A DNA stretch of 17,910 nt from JBGTKH01 sp041744735 (GCA_041744735.1 JBGTKH010000098.1:1-17910); one strand, 5' to 3'; shown: positions 6,752-16,221, counted from the stretch's first letter. The notes: generated by a model not told the origin, from the letters alone. Numbers and translations are program-made.

Positions 6752-7855
6752 ATGAAACGACGCAAATCTGCCTCCACCGGAATGAATCTCGATTCGCTGT
6801 TAGACACGCTAACGAACGTTGTCGGCGTGTTGGTGATCGTGTTGGTCATGGCGACGCTCGACGTGAGCAGCGCCGTGCAGCGCATCCTGGAAATCAACCC
6901 GGCCGCATTCGGCATCACGCCTGAGAAACTGTCGGAAGAGGAAAAGAAATTGGCGGCCCAGCAAGCGCTGTTGGCCCAACTCGACCAACAGGCCAAGGAC
7001 GCCGGCGCTCAGGTCGTGACCAACAACACGCAATTGAACGACACGATTCTAAAACTTCAGAATCTAAAGCTTTCAGAGACTCCCACCGCCACATCGACGA
7101 CTGATCCGGATGAACTGCGCAAGCTCATTGAAGAGCTGGAAAAAAAGTCGCAGCAGTTGCAAGACGAAGTGGTCAAGGCCGAAGAGGAACTCGCCAAGCT
7201 GAAAGCGCAGCTCGACGACACACCGCTGCGCGAAGCACCTGCGCCAGAGATTGTGCACTTGCCGAATCCGCGCGACGCCCCCGCCGGCTCGAAGCCTGTC
7301 ATGGTCATGTGCCGCGGCGGCAAGGTGATGTTTTTCGATCCCGATGGAATGAGGGAGCGCGCACAAAAACGCGTCGAGTTCCTGATGCGGCCGATGCAAG
7401 TCAAGGCGGGCCGCGGGAATCCGATTGATTGCGAAGAACTGGTCGCCGACTTCAATAAGACGCCCATCAGCGACGACGACTTCCGCGTGAAGCTGACGAT
7501 CGTGAATTACAACCTTTATGTATCCTACGAACAAAAGGAGAGCGGCGAGACCGCGGACCGCATCGCCGATCTCGCGTCGCGATACCGCCGGTTGCTTCGC
7601 ACCGTCGATCCGTCCAAGTACTATCTGCGGTATCTGGTCTGGGCCGACAGCTTCGACGCCTACATCGTCGCCCGGCGGATCAGCGACGAATACAACCTGC
7701 CCGCCGGCTGGGAGCCGTATGACATGACTTATGAATGGCGCACCGGTCTGGGCATCAAAGTCGAGTGCCAAGGCAAACCTGCCGCCCCGCCGCCGTCAAC
7801 CACGTCACCTTCTCCATCTCCCCCGCAACCTCTGCCCAGCGACGCGATTGATTGA
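6752..7855 (+). CDS. Second single-pass membrane protein with coiled coil (B2), ExbD/MotB-like topology
   Basis: This 367-aa protein has a basic N-terminus (MKRRKSAST) and one membrane segment (about 19-36, TNVVGVLVIVLVMATL) with Asp13 and Asp18 just before it. LDTLTNVVGVLVIVL resembles the start of ExbD and MotB membrane helices, where an Asp is needed for proton flow. Coiled coil follows at about 55-105 and 120-155, then a C-terminal domain (about 160-340) and a Pro/Ser-rich end. That domain has MCRGGKVMFFDPDG and YLRYLVWADSFDAYIVAR. Both align by eye with the C-terminal domain of the preceding gene (CAATSIVMYDG; IIFLLRPDGVATYNTAR), so the two are probably paralogues. No strong Shine-Dalgarno precedes the ATG. 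The repeat-filled gap separates it from the upstream pair, but orientation and family link it to them. Confidence 0.82.
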   Translation: MKRRKSASTGMNLDSLLDTLTNVVGVLVIVLVMATLDVSSAVQRILEINPAAFGITPEKLSEEEKKLAAQQALLAQLDQQAKDAGAQVVTNNTQLNDTILKLQNLKLSETPTATSTTDPDELRKLIEELEKKSQQLQDEVVKAEEELAKLKAQLDDTPLREAPAPEIVHLPNPRDAPAGSKPVMVMCRGGKVMFFDPDGMRERAQKRVEFLMRPMQVKAGRGNPIDCEELVADFNKTPISDDDFRVKLTIVNYNLYVSYEQKESGETADRIADLASRYRRLLRTVDPSKYYLRYLVWADSFDAYIVARRISDEYNLPAGWEPYDMTYEWRTGLGIKVECQGKPAAPPPSTTSPSPSPPQPLPSDAID

Positions 7856-8149
7856 TCCCATACACCTGAAGACCGTGATTGGTTTTGGGGTGGCGAAGCA
7901 CTTCGCTGAACGCATTTGTGGCGAGCATTGTGGCCGGAACAACAGGTGGTTCGCCGCGCGCATGGCTTCTCAAATATCCCTGCTTAACTATTCATCGCGA
8001 GCCGTGTTGTTTTTTCATTCATGCCATGATAGCATGCCCGTCCGTTCTTCTTAGATAACGCATAGCTCGCAAGTTACTTGATTTATCAGTCGTCTTCGAT
8101 TAACATCGGTTCGTTTTGGTTCGTAGCCAGTGGGATCGGGAATCTCGAG
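7856..8149. other. Gap between the membrane cassette and the eCIS cluster
   Basis: Nothing convincing is coded here. It is the only sizeable gap right of 3427 without a long inverted repeat, and it looks more AT-rich than its surroundings from about 7970. A short palindrome, CATGC/GCATG, lies near 8020-8036. This is the natural place for the eCIS promoter. Confidence 0.5.
8078..8106 (+). promoter_or_regulatory. Candidate promoter of the eCIS operon
   Basis: TTGATT (8078-8083) and TAACAT (8101-8106) are 17 bases apart and 43 bases before the ATG at 8150. Each box matches the sigma-70 consensus at 4 of 6 positions. It is weak on its own; the position in the AT-richer leader is the main support. 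Confidence 0.25.
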
Positions 8150-8734
8150 ATGGCCAATCTGTTTTCGATTCATTCGGTCGGCAACTCGCTGGTTACATTC
8201 CTGCGAAATTCGTACCCGGAATCGTTGCGCGCGGAGCACGCCTGTGAGTTTCGCTTGCTGTCGAGCGGCGAGTTACGGGACGCGGACAACTTTGGCACCA
8301 CGCTCTCGCTGTACTTGTACCGCGTGACGATGAACGAACACCTGCGGAACTCGGGCCGCATCAACGATCCGGCCGATGTGAATGTGCCGTTGGCGGTCAA
8401 CCTGCACTTCTTGATGACGGCTTGGGCCGCCAGCGCGCTGACCGAGCATACGATTTTGGCGTGGGCGATGCGGCAGCTTTATCTGCACCCGATGCTCACG
8501 TCGTCCTCGCTCTCGCCCGAGGCCGGTTGGGGGCCGGACGATTTCGTGCACGTGATTCCGGCGGAGTTAAGCACCGAAGACATCATGCGCATTTGGGACG
8601 CGCTGGAGCCGTCGTACCGGCTGAGCGTGTCGTACATCGCGCGCGTGGTGCGTATCGACGCCGACACGCCGCGCGACATTCGGCCGATCGCTGCCACGCA
8701 GTTCCAGTTCGGCGAAATGGAGGTGCCGCGATGA
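8150..8734 (+). CDS. DUF4255 / Pvc16-like eCIS tail-terminator (cap) protein
   Basis: This 194-aa protein reads as the Pvc16/Afp16 N-terminal domain family (DUF4255). It starts with the typical helix SIHSVGNSLVTFLRNSYPES, then has SLYLYRVTMNEHLRN, VPLAVNLHFLMTAWA (the family's bilayer-like LxLhYLLTA strand/helix) and LSVSYIARVVRID near the end. In Afp and PVC the homologue caps the distal end of tube and sheath and sets particle length. The frame is open from 8078, but the ATG at 8150 is chosen because family similarity starts there; the preceding 24 residues look like leader. The Shine-Dalgarno is weak (GGGA near 8138-8141). It is the first gene of the cluster and overlaps the next gene by 4 bases (ATGA). 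Confidence 0.87.
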   Translation: MANLFSIHSVGNSLVTFLRNSYPESLRAEHACEFRLLSSGELRDADNFGTTLSLYLYRVTMNEHLRNSGRINDPADVNVPLAVNLHFLMTAWAASALTEHTILAWAMRQLYLHPMLTSSSLSPEAGWGPDDFVHVIPAELSTEDIMRIWDALEPSYRLSVSYIARVVRIDADTPRDIRPIAATQFQFGEMEVPR

Positions 8735-9570
8735 AGCTGGAGCAAACGCCGCGTAGGGTGTTAGGCGCCGTCCGGTTTATCGACGTAAACACGAAACTGC
8801 GAATCGCCGAACCGCTGTGGGTACAGGCGGCTGGCGTGCGGTTCGTGCAAAATCGCAGCGGCTATTACGTGGTCATGCGGGCGAAGGGGCTGGACGATCA
8901 TCGCGAGTTGTTTGACGGGCCGCCCGACACGACGCCACTCGGCAGCCTGGACGTGGAATTGAAAGTTGTCGATCCGGCGTGGCGCTACTTGCCGCGACGC
9001 GCGAGGTTTACGCTGCCGCGCGACGCCGAACCGGATCACGCGGGCAAAGAGGACTCTTTGTTCCGGCCGATCGACGTCGCGCTGTTTCCTTCTCCCGCGC
9101 ACGTCGCGGAGACGGGAGCAACGGTGATTCGCGCCACGGTCATTGCGCAAGGCAGCGATCCGCCCGTGCGGCTGCCCGGAGTGTTGATTCGCGTGTTGCG
9201 GGCCAGTGACGACAAGCTCTTGTCGCTGGGTATGTCCGATTGGCGCGGCCGCCCGCGCGGCGAAGCCACCGTGATCGTGCCGGGAATTCCTGTAACCACG
9301 TGGGGCGATGGGAACGGAAATGGTAACGGCGACAACGGCAACGGCGGCGCGGGCGACGGACCGGTCTTAGTGCACGAGACTCTGGTGATTCTGGAAGTGG
9401 TCTTCGACGCCGCGTTTCAGCCCGTAGACCGCGACCTGATCGACCCGAACGACCCGGTGCCTGATCCGGACTCACTGCAAACGAAACCGCCAACCGTGCC
9501 CACTCCGGCCAGCGCCAAACTGGTTTCGGGCCGCGAGTTGCCTGTCACCTTGCAAGTGCCAATGCCGTAA
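8731..9570 (+). CDS. Unknown eCIS-associated protein coupled to the cap gene
   Basis: The 279-aa product begins MKLEQTPRRVLGAVRFIDV at an ATG overlapping the cap gene stop (ATGA) with a strong GGAGG (8719-8723) 7 bases before, so cap and this protein are made together. The frame is open far upstream, but those starts lie inside the cap gene and are rejected. The protein is rich in beta-strand pattern: one part with GVRFVQNRSGYYVVMRA and SLDVELKVVDPAWRYLPRRA, another (about 128-188) with GATVIRATVIAQG and LPGVLIRVLR followed by DWRGRPRGEATV, which looks like a carboxypeptidase-regulatory/Ig-like beta sandwich. A Gly/Asn/Asp linker lies at about 192-210 (GDGNGNGNGDNGNGG). No signal peptide is seen. 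I do not recognise a named family. Its place suggests a particle surface, cap-associated or assembly role. Confidence 0.85.
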   Translation: MKLEQTPRRVLGAVRFIDVNTKLRIAEPLWVQAAGVRFVQNRSGYYVVMRAKGLDDHRELFDGPPDTTPLGSLDVELKVVDPAWRYLPRRARFTLPRDAEPDHAGKEDSLFRPIDVALFPSPAHVAETGATVIRATVIAQGSDPPVRLPGVLIRVLRASDDKLLSLGMSDWRGRPRGEATVIVPGIPVTTWGDGNGNGNGDNGNGGAGDGPVLVHETLVILEVVFDAAFQPVDRDLIDPNDPVPDPDSLQTKPPTVPTPASAKLVSGRELPVTLQVPMP

Positions 9571-9597
9571 ACGATCGAAACTCAAAACGTGAAATCA

Positions 9598-9801
9598 TGA
9601 GCCGACGGCGCTAGCGGCTTGTTTATTTAGTCGGCGTCGAAGCAACGTATGGCGTAAATCATAACCCGAAGCGTAAGCGAGGGAGGAAAGGACGCCCTCG
9701 CTTACGCTTCGGGTTACTAAATCAACAAGGCGCTAGCCGCGGGCGTTGGTTTTGCGGGAAATCCGGCCGGGGCCGGGCCCGAGGCTAGCGCCTTCGGCTC
9801 A
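9598..9801. repeat. Nested inverted repeats filling the gap 9571-9876
   Basis: Outer arms 9598-9615 (TGAGCCGACGGCGCTAGC) and 9784-9801 pair at 17 of 18. Middle arms 9611-9631 (CTAGCGGCTTGTTTATTTAG plus T) and 9716-9736 pair at 19 of 21. The innermost palindrome is listed separately at 9662-9716. GGCGCTAGC occurs in both layers. The 306-bp gap codes nothing convincing. The whole could form one very long hairpin in the sheath mRNA leader. Confidence 0.8.
9662..9716. repeat. Perfect 22-bp inverted repeat, second copy of the CGAAGCGTAAGCGAGGG type
   Basis: Arms 9662-9683 (starting TAACCCGAAGCGTAAGCGAG) and 9695-9716 are perfectly complementary with an 11-base loop. The arm is the same as at 6526-6547, proving that this is a dispersed repeat with at least two copies in the window. 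Confidence 0.9.
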
Positions 9802-9876
9802 CGGTTTTGAAACTACTTCGTCTCATTCAAACTACTCCGTCACGAAATCCGCCACCTGTAAAATGGAGCGACCGCC

Positions 9877-12282
<2,406 letters not shown>

Positions 12283-12302
12283 CCAGAGGGCAGTTCAATA
12301 CT

Positions 12303-12347
12303 GTAGCCGAAGTCGTGAAACTTCGGAATTCTCACGAATTCCGCTAC
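12303..12347. repeat. 45-bp three-arm palindromic element, copy 1
   Basis: The sequence folds as a closing stem GTAGC/GCTAC enclosing two hairpins: CGAAGT-cgtgaa-ACTTCG and GAATTC-tcac-GAATTC. It is 41 of 45 identical to the element at 16222-16266, with all four differences in the two hairpin loops. It ends one base before the AAGGAG Shine-Dalgarno region of tube gene 1, so on RNA it could influence ribosome access. Confidence 0.85.
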
Positions 12348-12362
12348 AAAGGAGAACCAAAC

Positions 12363-12815
12363 ATGGCAAAACGAGACGTACCTTATGGGGCCTTCAATTA
12401 TCTGGTCACGTTCGGCAGCGACGGCGAAGCGTTTGGCGGCTTCTCGGACGTTTCCGGCCTAGGGACCGAATTGACCGTGGCCGAATATCGCAACGGCAAC
12501 GATGCGGAGAATCATGTCCGCAAAGTGGCCGGCGTCCACAAGGCCGGCGACGTGACGCTGAAGCGCGGCGTCATCGATTCGTCGGACTTGTGGCAGTGGA
12601 TCGATCAGGCGCGCAGCGATGGTCCGGCCGCCAAAAAGGCGGTCACCATCACTTTGCACGACGAAGCGCACCAGCCGGTGCAGGCCTGGACCTTGCGCGG
12701 CGTGATCCCGTTGAAGTACACGGGACCCACGCTGGCCGGCAAAGGGGGCGGCGACGTCGCGATGGAAGAACTGGTGCTGTCGGTCGAGGGCTTCAAGATC
12801 GGCGCGGATGGTTAG
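12363..12815 (+). CDS. eCIS tail tube protein 1 (phage T4 gp19-like)
   Basis: This 150-aa protein has the full tube pattern: GAFNYLVTF (9-17), GGFSDVSGLGTE (25-36), EYRNGND (41-47), KVAGVHKAGDVTLKRGV (54-70), WQWID (77-81) and VAMEELVLSVEGFKIG (132-147). It matches the gp19/Hcp-like beta-barrel family that stacks in hexameric rings to form the inner tube through which cargo passes. Length is normal. The start is fixed by AAGGAG at 12349-12354, 8 bases before the ATG; the frame is open upstream, but that part overlaps the sheath gene and the repeat and is rejected. The strong Shine-Dalgarno fits a major structural protein. It is separated from sheath 1 by 80 bases. Confidence 0.95.
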   Translation: MAKRDVPYGAFNYLVTFGSDGEAFGGFSDVSGLGTELTVAEYRNGNDAENHVRKVAGVHKAGDVTLKRGVIDSSDLWQWIDQARSDGPAAKKAVTITLHDEAHQPVQAWTLRGVIPLKYTGPTLAGKGGGDVAMEELVLSVEGFKIGADG

Positions 12816-12830
12816 AAGCGGTTTCATAAC

Positions 12831-12901
12831 CGGGAGGGCGAGGCTCCCGCCGAGCAGGACGCTCCGACAAATCGCGGCTCAGCAGGAGCTTCGCCCTCCC
12901 G
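12831..12901. repeat. Inverted repeat between tube 1 and sheath 2
   Basis: Arms 12831-12855 (starting CGGGAGGGCGAGGCTCCCGC) and 12877-12901 pair at 22 of 25 around a 21-base loop. It fills the 121-bp gap between the tube 1 stop and the sheath 2 start. A hairpin here could protect the abundant sheath/tube mRNA or lower read-through to the minor sheath; both are inferences. Confidence 0.8.
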
Positions 12902-12936
12902 ATCATCGGTGTTGTAATGCTTTCAGGGTCAATTGC

Positions 12937-14616
12937 ATGAGTGGCTTGCGCTTCGAAATCGAATCGCCGGTGGTTGCCGCCGAACCAAACCGCGCAGACA
13001 TTGCGTGTCTTGTGGGGTTCGTGGGAAGACGCGGCACAACGCTCCCCGCGCCGGTCACGCGGTGGCTGCGCGAGCGCCGCTATCTCACGCCGCCGCACAG
13101 CATCTCGGGAATGGTTGCCGACTTGCCGCTGGTGCATGACTTGCTCGACATTCCCGTTCCCATTGACACCTGGGAAGTGTTCGACCAACTGTTTGCTTGG
13201 GATCGGCGAGACTTGAATGGCCGCGGTTTGCCGGCCACCAGCTATCTTGGAGCAGCGGTTCGTTCGTACTTTGCTCAGGGCGGCCGCAAGTGCTATGTCG
13301 TGCGCGTCGGCGACCCGCCGCCGCTCAGCAGCGCGGACGGAGAAGATACCGATGCGTCACATGCCGAGCGCACGCAGCGCATCGACCAGGCACTGCGCGG
13401 ATTGATTCCCGGCATCGGTGATTCGGCGGAGTCTTCGCCCGATGACCCGACAAGTTGGCACGGCGTCGGGCATCTGTTCGGCTTGCCCGACGTGTCGTTT
13501 CTTTGCCTGCCGGATTTGCCCGACGTGGTTGGTGTGCCGCCGCAGAAGCTGCCGGCACCACAGCCCCCCGTGCCAGCCGCTACATGGTCCGCATGTTCAC
13601 AGCCGGAACCGGCGGAAGAAGAGCGCAGCGCAGCCCGCTTCTTCGTCGCTCCGCGTTGCGATCAGTTCGGTTACGAGCAATGGGCCGCGGCCGTTCGCTC
13701 GATTGCAACCCTACTGGCGCGTCATCAGCGGGAATTGCAACTGATCGCCGCAGTGCCGATTCCGCAGGCGGACCTCGGCATCGACGGCTTGTTAGAACGA
13801 TCGCTGGCTCAAGACGATCTGCTTGGTTATTTGAACGGCAACGGTATGCTGTCGAACGGCCTCGACGACGACCCGGCGGACCCGGATACGCCGGCCAGCG
13901 GTTTCGCGTCGGCCTTCGTGCAACTGGCTTACCCTTGGCTCCGCACGCCGGGATCACAGAATCTGCCGGAGCAGTTAGAAAGTCCCGATGGGGTGTTGGC
14001 CGGCTTGTTGGCCCGCAACGCATTGGCTCGCGGCGCGTTTCGCAGCGCGGCCAATTCGCATCTGGCGGATGTGTATGACGTGTTTCCCATCCTGTCGAGC
14101 GAGCAATTGCAGCGAGTCGTCGTGCAACCACGAGCCGCGGCCCGGGGCTTGCGCAGTTACGCATTGCCGGAGCGTCTCTCGCTGTTCGCTCCCACACCAT
14201 CCGGCCTGCGGCTGCTGTCCGACGTGACCACGAGCCTCGACGAAAGTTACCGGCAGGCGAGCGTCAACCGGTTGGTGTCGACCATTGTGCGGGCGGCGCG
14301 CAGGCTGGGCGAGGATGTGGTGTTTGAAAGTAACGACGAACGGCTGTGGAGTCGATTGACGGAGCATCTGGAAGATCTGTTGCTGCGATTGCTGGCCGCC
14401 GGTGCGCTGCGCGGCACGACGCCGGCCGAGGCGTTCCAAGTTCGCTGCGACCGCAGCACGATGACGGAAAATGACATCGATAGCGGCCGCGTAATCGCCG
14501 AAGTCCAGTTCACCGCCGCGGCCACCATCGAGCAGATTACCGTCGTGCTGGCCATGAACGAAGGTGGCCAAGTGTCGTTGGTCTCCACGCAACGCATGCA
14601 GCCGGAGGCCGTGTGA
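12937..14616 (+). CDS. Second, divergent eCIS sheath-like protein (sheath 2)
   Basis: The 559-aa protein ends with the sheath C-terminal signature: WSRLTEHLEDLLLRLLAAGA, VRCDRSTMTENDIDSGRVI, FTAAATIEQITVVL. VRCDRSTMT is identical to sheath 1. The N-terminal half keeps only the outline (DIACLVGFVGRRGT, TSYLGAAVRSYFAQGGRKCYVV, the latter matching MAHSVKAFFDNGGSRLYVA of sheath 1). The usual N-terminal linker strand (PGVYVEE) is missing: it starts MSGLRFEIESPVVAAEPN. In Afp and PVC several sheath paralogues (Afp2-4) occur, and minor ones sit at the baseplate end; by analogy this may be the first ring or baseplate adaptor. ATG at 12937 is chosen because the upstream open part is repeat; its Shine-Dalgarno is weak (CAGGG). 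It is coupled to the next gene (TGATG). Confidence 0.88.
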   Translation: MSGLRFEIESPVVAAEPNRADIACLVGFVGRRGTTLPAPVTRWLRERRYLTPPHSISGMVADLPLVHDLLDIPVPIDTWEVFDQLFAWDRRDLNGRGLPATSYLGAAVRSYFAQGGRKCYVVRVGDPPPLSSADGEDTDASHAERTQRIDQALRGLIPGIGDSAESSPDDPTSWHGVGHLFGLPDVSFLCLPDLPDVVGVPPQKLPAPQPPVPAATWSACSQPEPAEEERSAARFFVAPRCDQFGYEQWAAAVRSIATLLARHQRELQLIAAVPIPQADLGIDGLLERSLAQDDLLGYLNGNGMLSNGLDDDPADPDTPASGFASAFVQLAYPWLRTPGSQNLPEQLESPDGVLAGLLARNALARGAFRSAANSHLADVYDVFPILSSEQLQRVVVQPRAAARGLRSYALPERLSLFAPTPSGLRLLSDVTTSLDESYRQASVNRLVSTIVRAARRLGEDVVFESNDERLWSRLTEHLEDLLLRLLAAGALRGTTPAEAFQVRCDRSTMTENDIDSGRVIAEVQFTAAATIEQITVVLAMNEGGQVSLVSTQRMQPEAV

Positions 14617-15110
14617 TGGCTGACAACACATATCCACTGCACGTCTTCCGCTTTCAAGTCGATTTCGTGGAAGACCCTTTCGTTAGCACCGGCACACCGG
14701 GCGGCGTGCCGCTGTGCAGCGGCGCGTTCGCCGAGTGCACGGGGCTGGAGGCCACGATGGAGCCGAAAGTGATCAAGGAAGGAGGCCGCAATTACGGCGC
14801 GGCGCAGCGGGCCGGCCCCGTCTCGTTTGCCACCGTGATTCTGAAACGCGGCATCACCACGACACGCCATCTGGAAACCTGGTTCAAGTTGCTAACGCTG
14901 GAGAATAAGTACGCCTACCGCTTGGCCGCCACGATCACGTTGTTCGACACGGCGGGCAAAGGTGTGCTGGCTTGGCGATTAGACAAAGCCATGCCCGTCA
15001 AATTCAAAGTGCCCGATCTGAACGCCAAGTCGACTGAAGTGGGCATCGAGGAATTGCATCTGGCACACGAAGGCCTGAAGGTGGCCACGCCCAAGGAGAA
15101 GCTGCTATGA
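14616..15110 (+). CDS. eCIS tail tube protein 2 (tube-initiator type)
   Basis: This 164-aa protein is a gp19-like tube protein different from tube 1: YPLHVFRFQVDF (6-17), CSGAFAECTGLEATMEPKVI (34-53), EGGRNYGAAQRAGPVSFATV (55-74), LKRGIT (76-81), WRLDKAMPVKFKVPDL (120-135) and IEELHLAHEGLKV (144-156). In Afp and PVC a second tube protein (Afp5/Pvc5) forms the ring between baseplate and main tube; position before the Afp7-like gene agrees with that. GGAGG at 14604-14608 is 7 bases before the ATG at 14616, which overlaps the upstream stop (TGATG); a GTG one codon earlier is less likely. Overlaps the next gene by 4 bases (ATGA). Confidence 0.92.
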   Translation: MADNTYPLHVFRFQVDFVEDPFVSTGTPGGVPLCSGAFAECTGLEATMEPKVIKEGGRNYGAAQRAGPVSFATVILKRGITTTRHLETWFKLLTLENKYAYRLAATITLFDTAGKGVLAWRLDKAMPVKFKVPDLNAKSTEVGIEELHLAHEGLKVATPKEKLL

Positions 15111-16012
15111 GCCAAGACGCAGAATTCAAGACCGCTGTCTTTACGCCGCAAACGGGACCGGACAAGAATAAACCCATCAAGGTACATTTTAATCCGACCA
15201 CTTTGAAGTATTCGATCACTAACACCTTGGACAATAAAGGCAGCGGCAACAGCAATAAACAGTATGTTAGCCAAAGTTCGTCTAAGCTGTCGATGGACTT
15301 GGTATTTGACACCACGCACGATGGACAAGACGTGCGCGTGCACACCGAAAAGATCGCCCGCTTTATGATGCCGGGCGATGATAAGATACCGCCCATCGTA
15401 TTGTTTGAGTGGGGGCTGTATAAGTTCCAAGGCATGTTGGAAGCTTTCAATGAGACCTTAGACTTTTTCGCCCCCACCGGCGTTCCTTTGCGATCCAGTA
15501 TCAGTCTGACGTTGGCCAATCAAGACAAAGTATTCGAGCCGACCGCGAAAGGCACATTTGACCAGACGCCGCCGAACCAGCCGTTTCAGTTTCCCACGGC
15601 CGCCGGCCCGGGCGGTGGTGCCAAAAACGATCCTTCCAGCACTGCCGCCAAGGCCGGGGCTCCCGAAGCCGCGCGGCAGATCGCGGCGGCCAACAATCAG
15701 GAAAGCCTGCGGTTCTCCAGCGGCGCGTCACTGAGCGTTTCGGCGGAAGCGACACTGGGCGGTCCCGTCGCATTTAGTTCGGCGGCAGCCGGCACGTTTG
15801 CCGGTCTGCGCACTTCGCGGCCGGGTGGCGGCCGAACCGCATTGCTCAACGTGAATCAACTCATGCCGGCCAGCGAATCCTTTGATCTGGCCACTGACAG
15901 TGGCGCCAGCTTCCAACTTGGCGGCGCGGCCACCATTGAGGGTTCGACCAGCCTCAGCGCCGACGTTGGGACTAAGGCCAGCCTGCGTACGAAGATTGAA
16001 TTTGACATTTAG
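15107..16012 (+). CDS. CIS tube/adaptor protein (Afp7-like N-terminal domain), no visible LysM
   Basis: Residues 1 to about 150 of this 301-aa protein fit the contractile injection system tube protein domain found at the start of Afp7/Pvc7: KPIKVHFNPTTLKYSITN (22-39), KLSMDLVFDTT (60-70), IPPIVLFEWG (94-103) and FQGMLEAFNETLDFFAPTG (107-125). Relatives often end in a LysM-like domain; here residues 150-301 are instead Ala/Gly/Ser-rich with two similar stretches, SSGASLSVSAEATLGG (204-219) and DSGASFQLGGAATIEG (264-279), each followed by about 15 residues ending in ASLR/AGLR. The role is to join tube 2 and the spike hub. AAGGAG (15093-15098) lies 8 bases before the ATG, which overlaps the tube 2 stop. 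The first 400 bases use more AT-rich codons (AAT, AAA, TAT) than neighbours. Confidence 0.85.
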   Translation: MSQDAEFKTAVFTPQTGPDKNKPIKVHFNPTTLKYSITNTLDNKGSGNSNKQYVSQSSSKLSMDLVFDTTHDGQDVRVHTEKIARFMMPGDDKIPPIVLFEWGLYKFQGMLEAFNETLDFFAPTGVPLRSSISLTLANQDKVFEPTAKGTFDQTPPNQPFQFPTAAGPGGGAKNDPSSTAAKAGAPEAARQIAAANNQESLRFSSGASLSVSAEATLGGPVAFSSAAAGTFAGLRTSRPGGGRTALLNVNQLMPASESFDLATDSGASFQLGGAATIEGSTSLSADVGTKASLRTKIEFDI

Positions 16013-16028
16013 ATAGTGAGTAAGAATC

Positions 16029-16196
16029 ATGGCAGTCGTGTTTGATGAAATCGTGGGCGAAGTGGAGTCTGAAGCCGCACCGGCTGTGATCGAGCAATCG
16101 CAATCACAATCGGCCCCGGGCGCAGCCTCGCTAGAATCCATCCGGTGCGATATCCGCCGGCTTGAACGTCGCGACGCGCGGTTACGCGCGGACTGA
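16029..16196 (+). CDS. Small 55-aa protein between the Afp7-like and hub genes
   Basis: The ATG at 16029 opens 55 codons ending at TGA 16194-16196. The product has an acidic N-terminus (MAVVFDEIVGEVESEAAPA), a QSQSQS linker and a basic helical end (ESIRCDIRRLERRDARLRAD). The split charge pattern and codon use like the neighbours argue for a real gene. It fills the otherwise empty 281-bp gap between two eCIS genes, 16 bases after the upstream stop. Small proteins of this kind occur near the spike genes of other eCIS clusters (from memory), so it may be an assembly factor or plug. No strong Shine-Dalgarno is seen, so translation may depend on the upstream gene. Function unknown. Confidence 0.7.
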   Translation: MAVVFDEIVGEVESEAAPAVIEQSQSQSAPGAASLESIRCDIRRLERRDARLRAD

Positions 16197-16221
16197 ATGC
16201 CCCACACAGTGATTCAAAAAC

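Noticed and set aside
3677..7855. Calling the motor cassette a Zorya defence system
   Set aside because: Only the channel with a long tail resembles ZorA. No OmpA-type ZorB, and no ZorC/D or ZorE nuclease or helicase, is present.
7731..8054. 107-aa frame across the end of the second stator-like gene and the following gap
   Set aside because: Half of it overlaps the real gene in another frame and the rest has no protein-like pattern or ribosome site.
8422..8730. Upstream extension of the frame of the gene at 8731
   Set aside because: It lies entirely within the DUF4255 gene in another frame. The ATG at 8731 has a strong GGAGG and an ATGA overlap.
9598..9801. CRISPR array or insertion sequence ends
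   Set aside because: There are no regular direct repeats with spacers, and no transposase or target-site duplication is visible.
12808..12936. Upstream extension of sheath 2
   Set aside because: It would translate the palindrome at 12831-12901 and overlap tube 1. The extra residues look like translated repeat.
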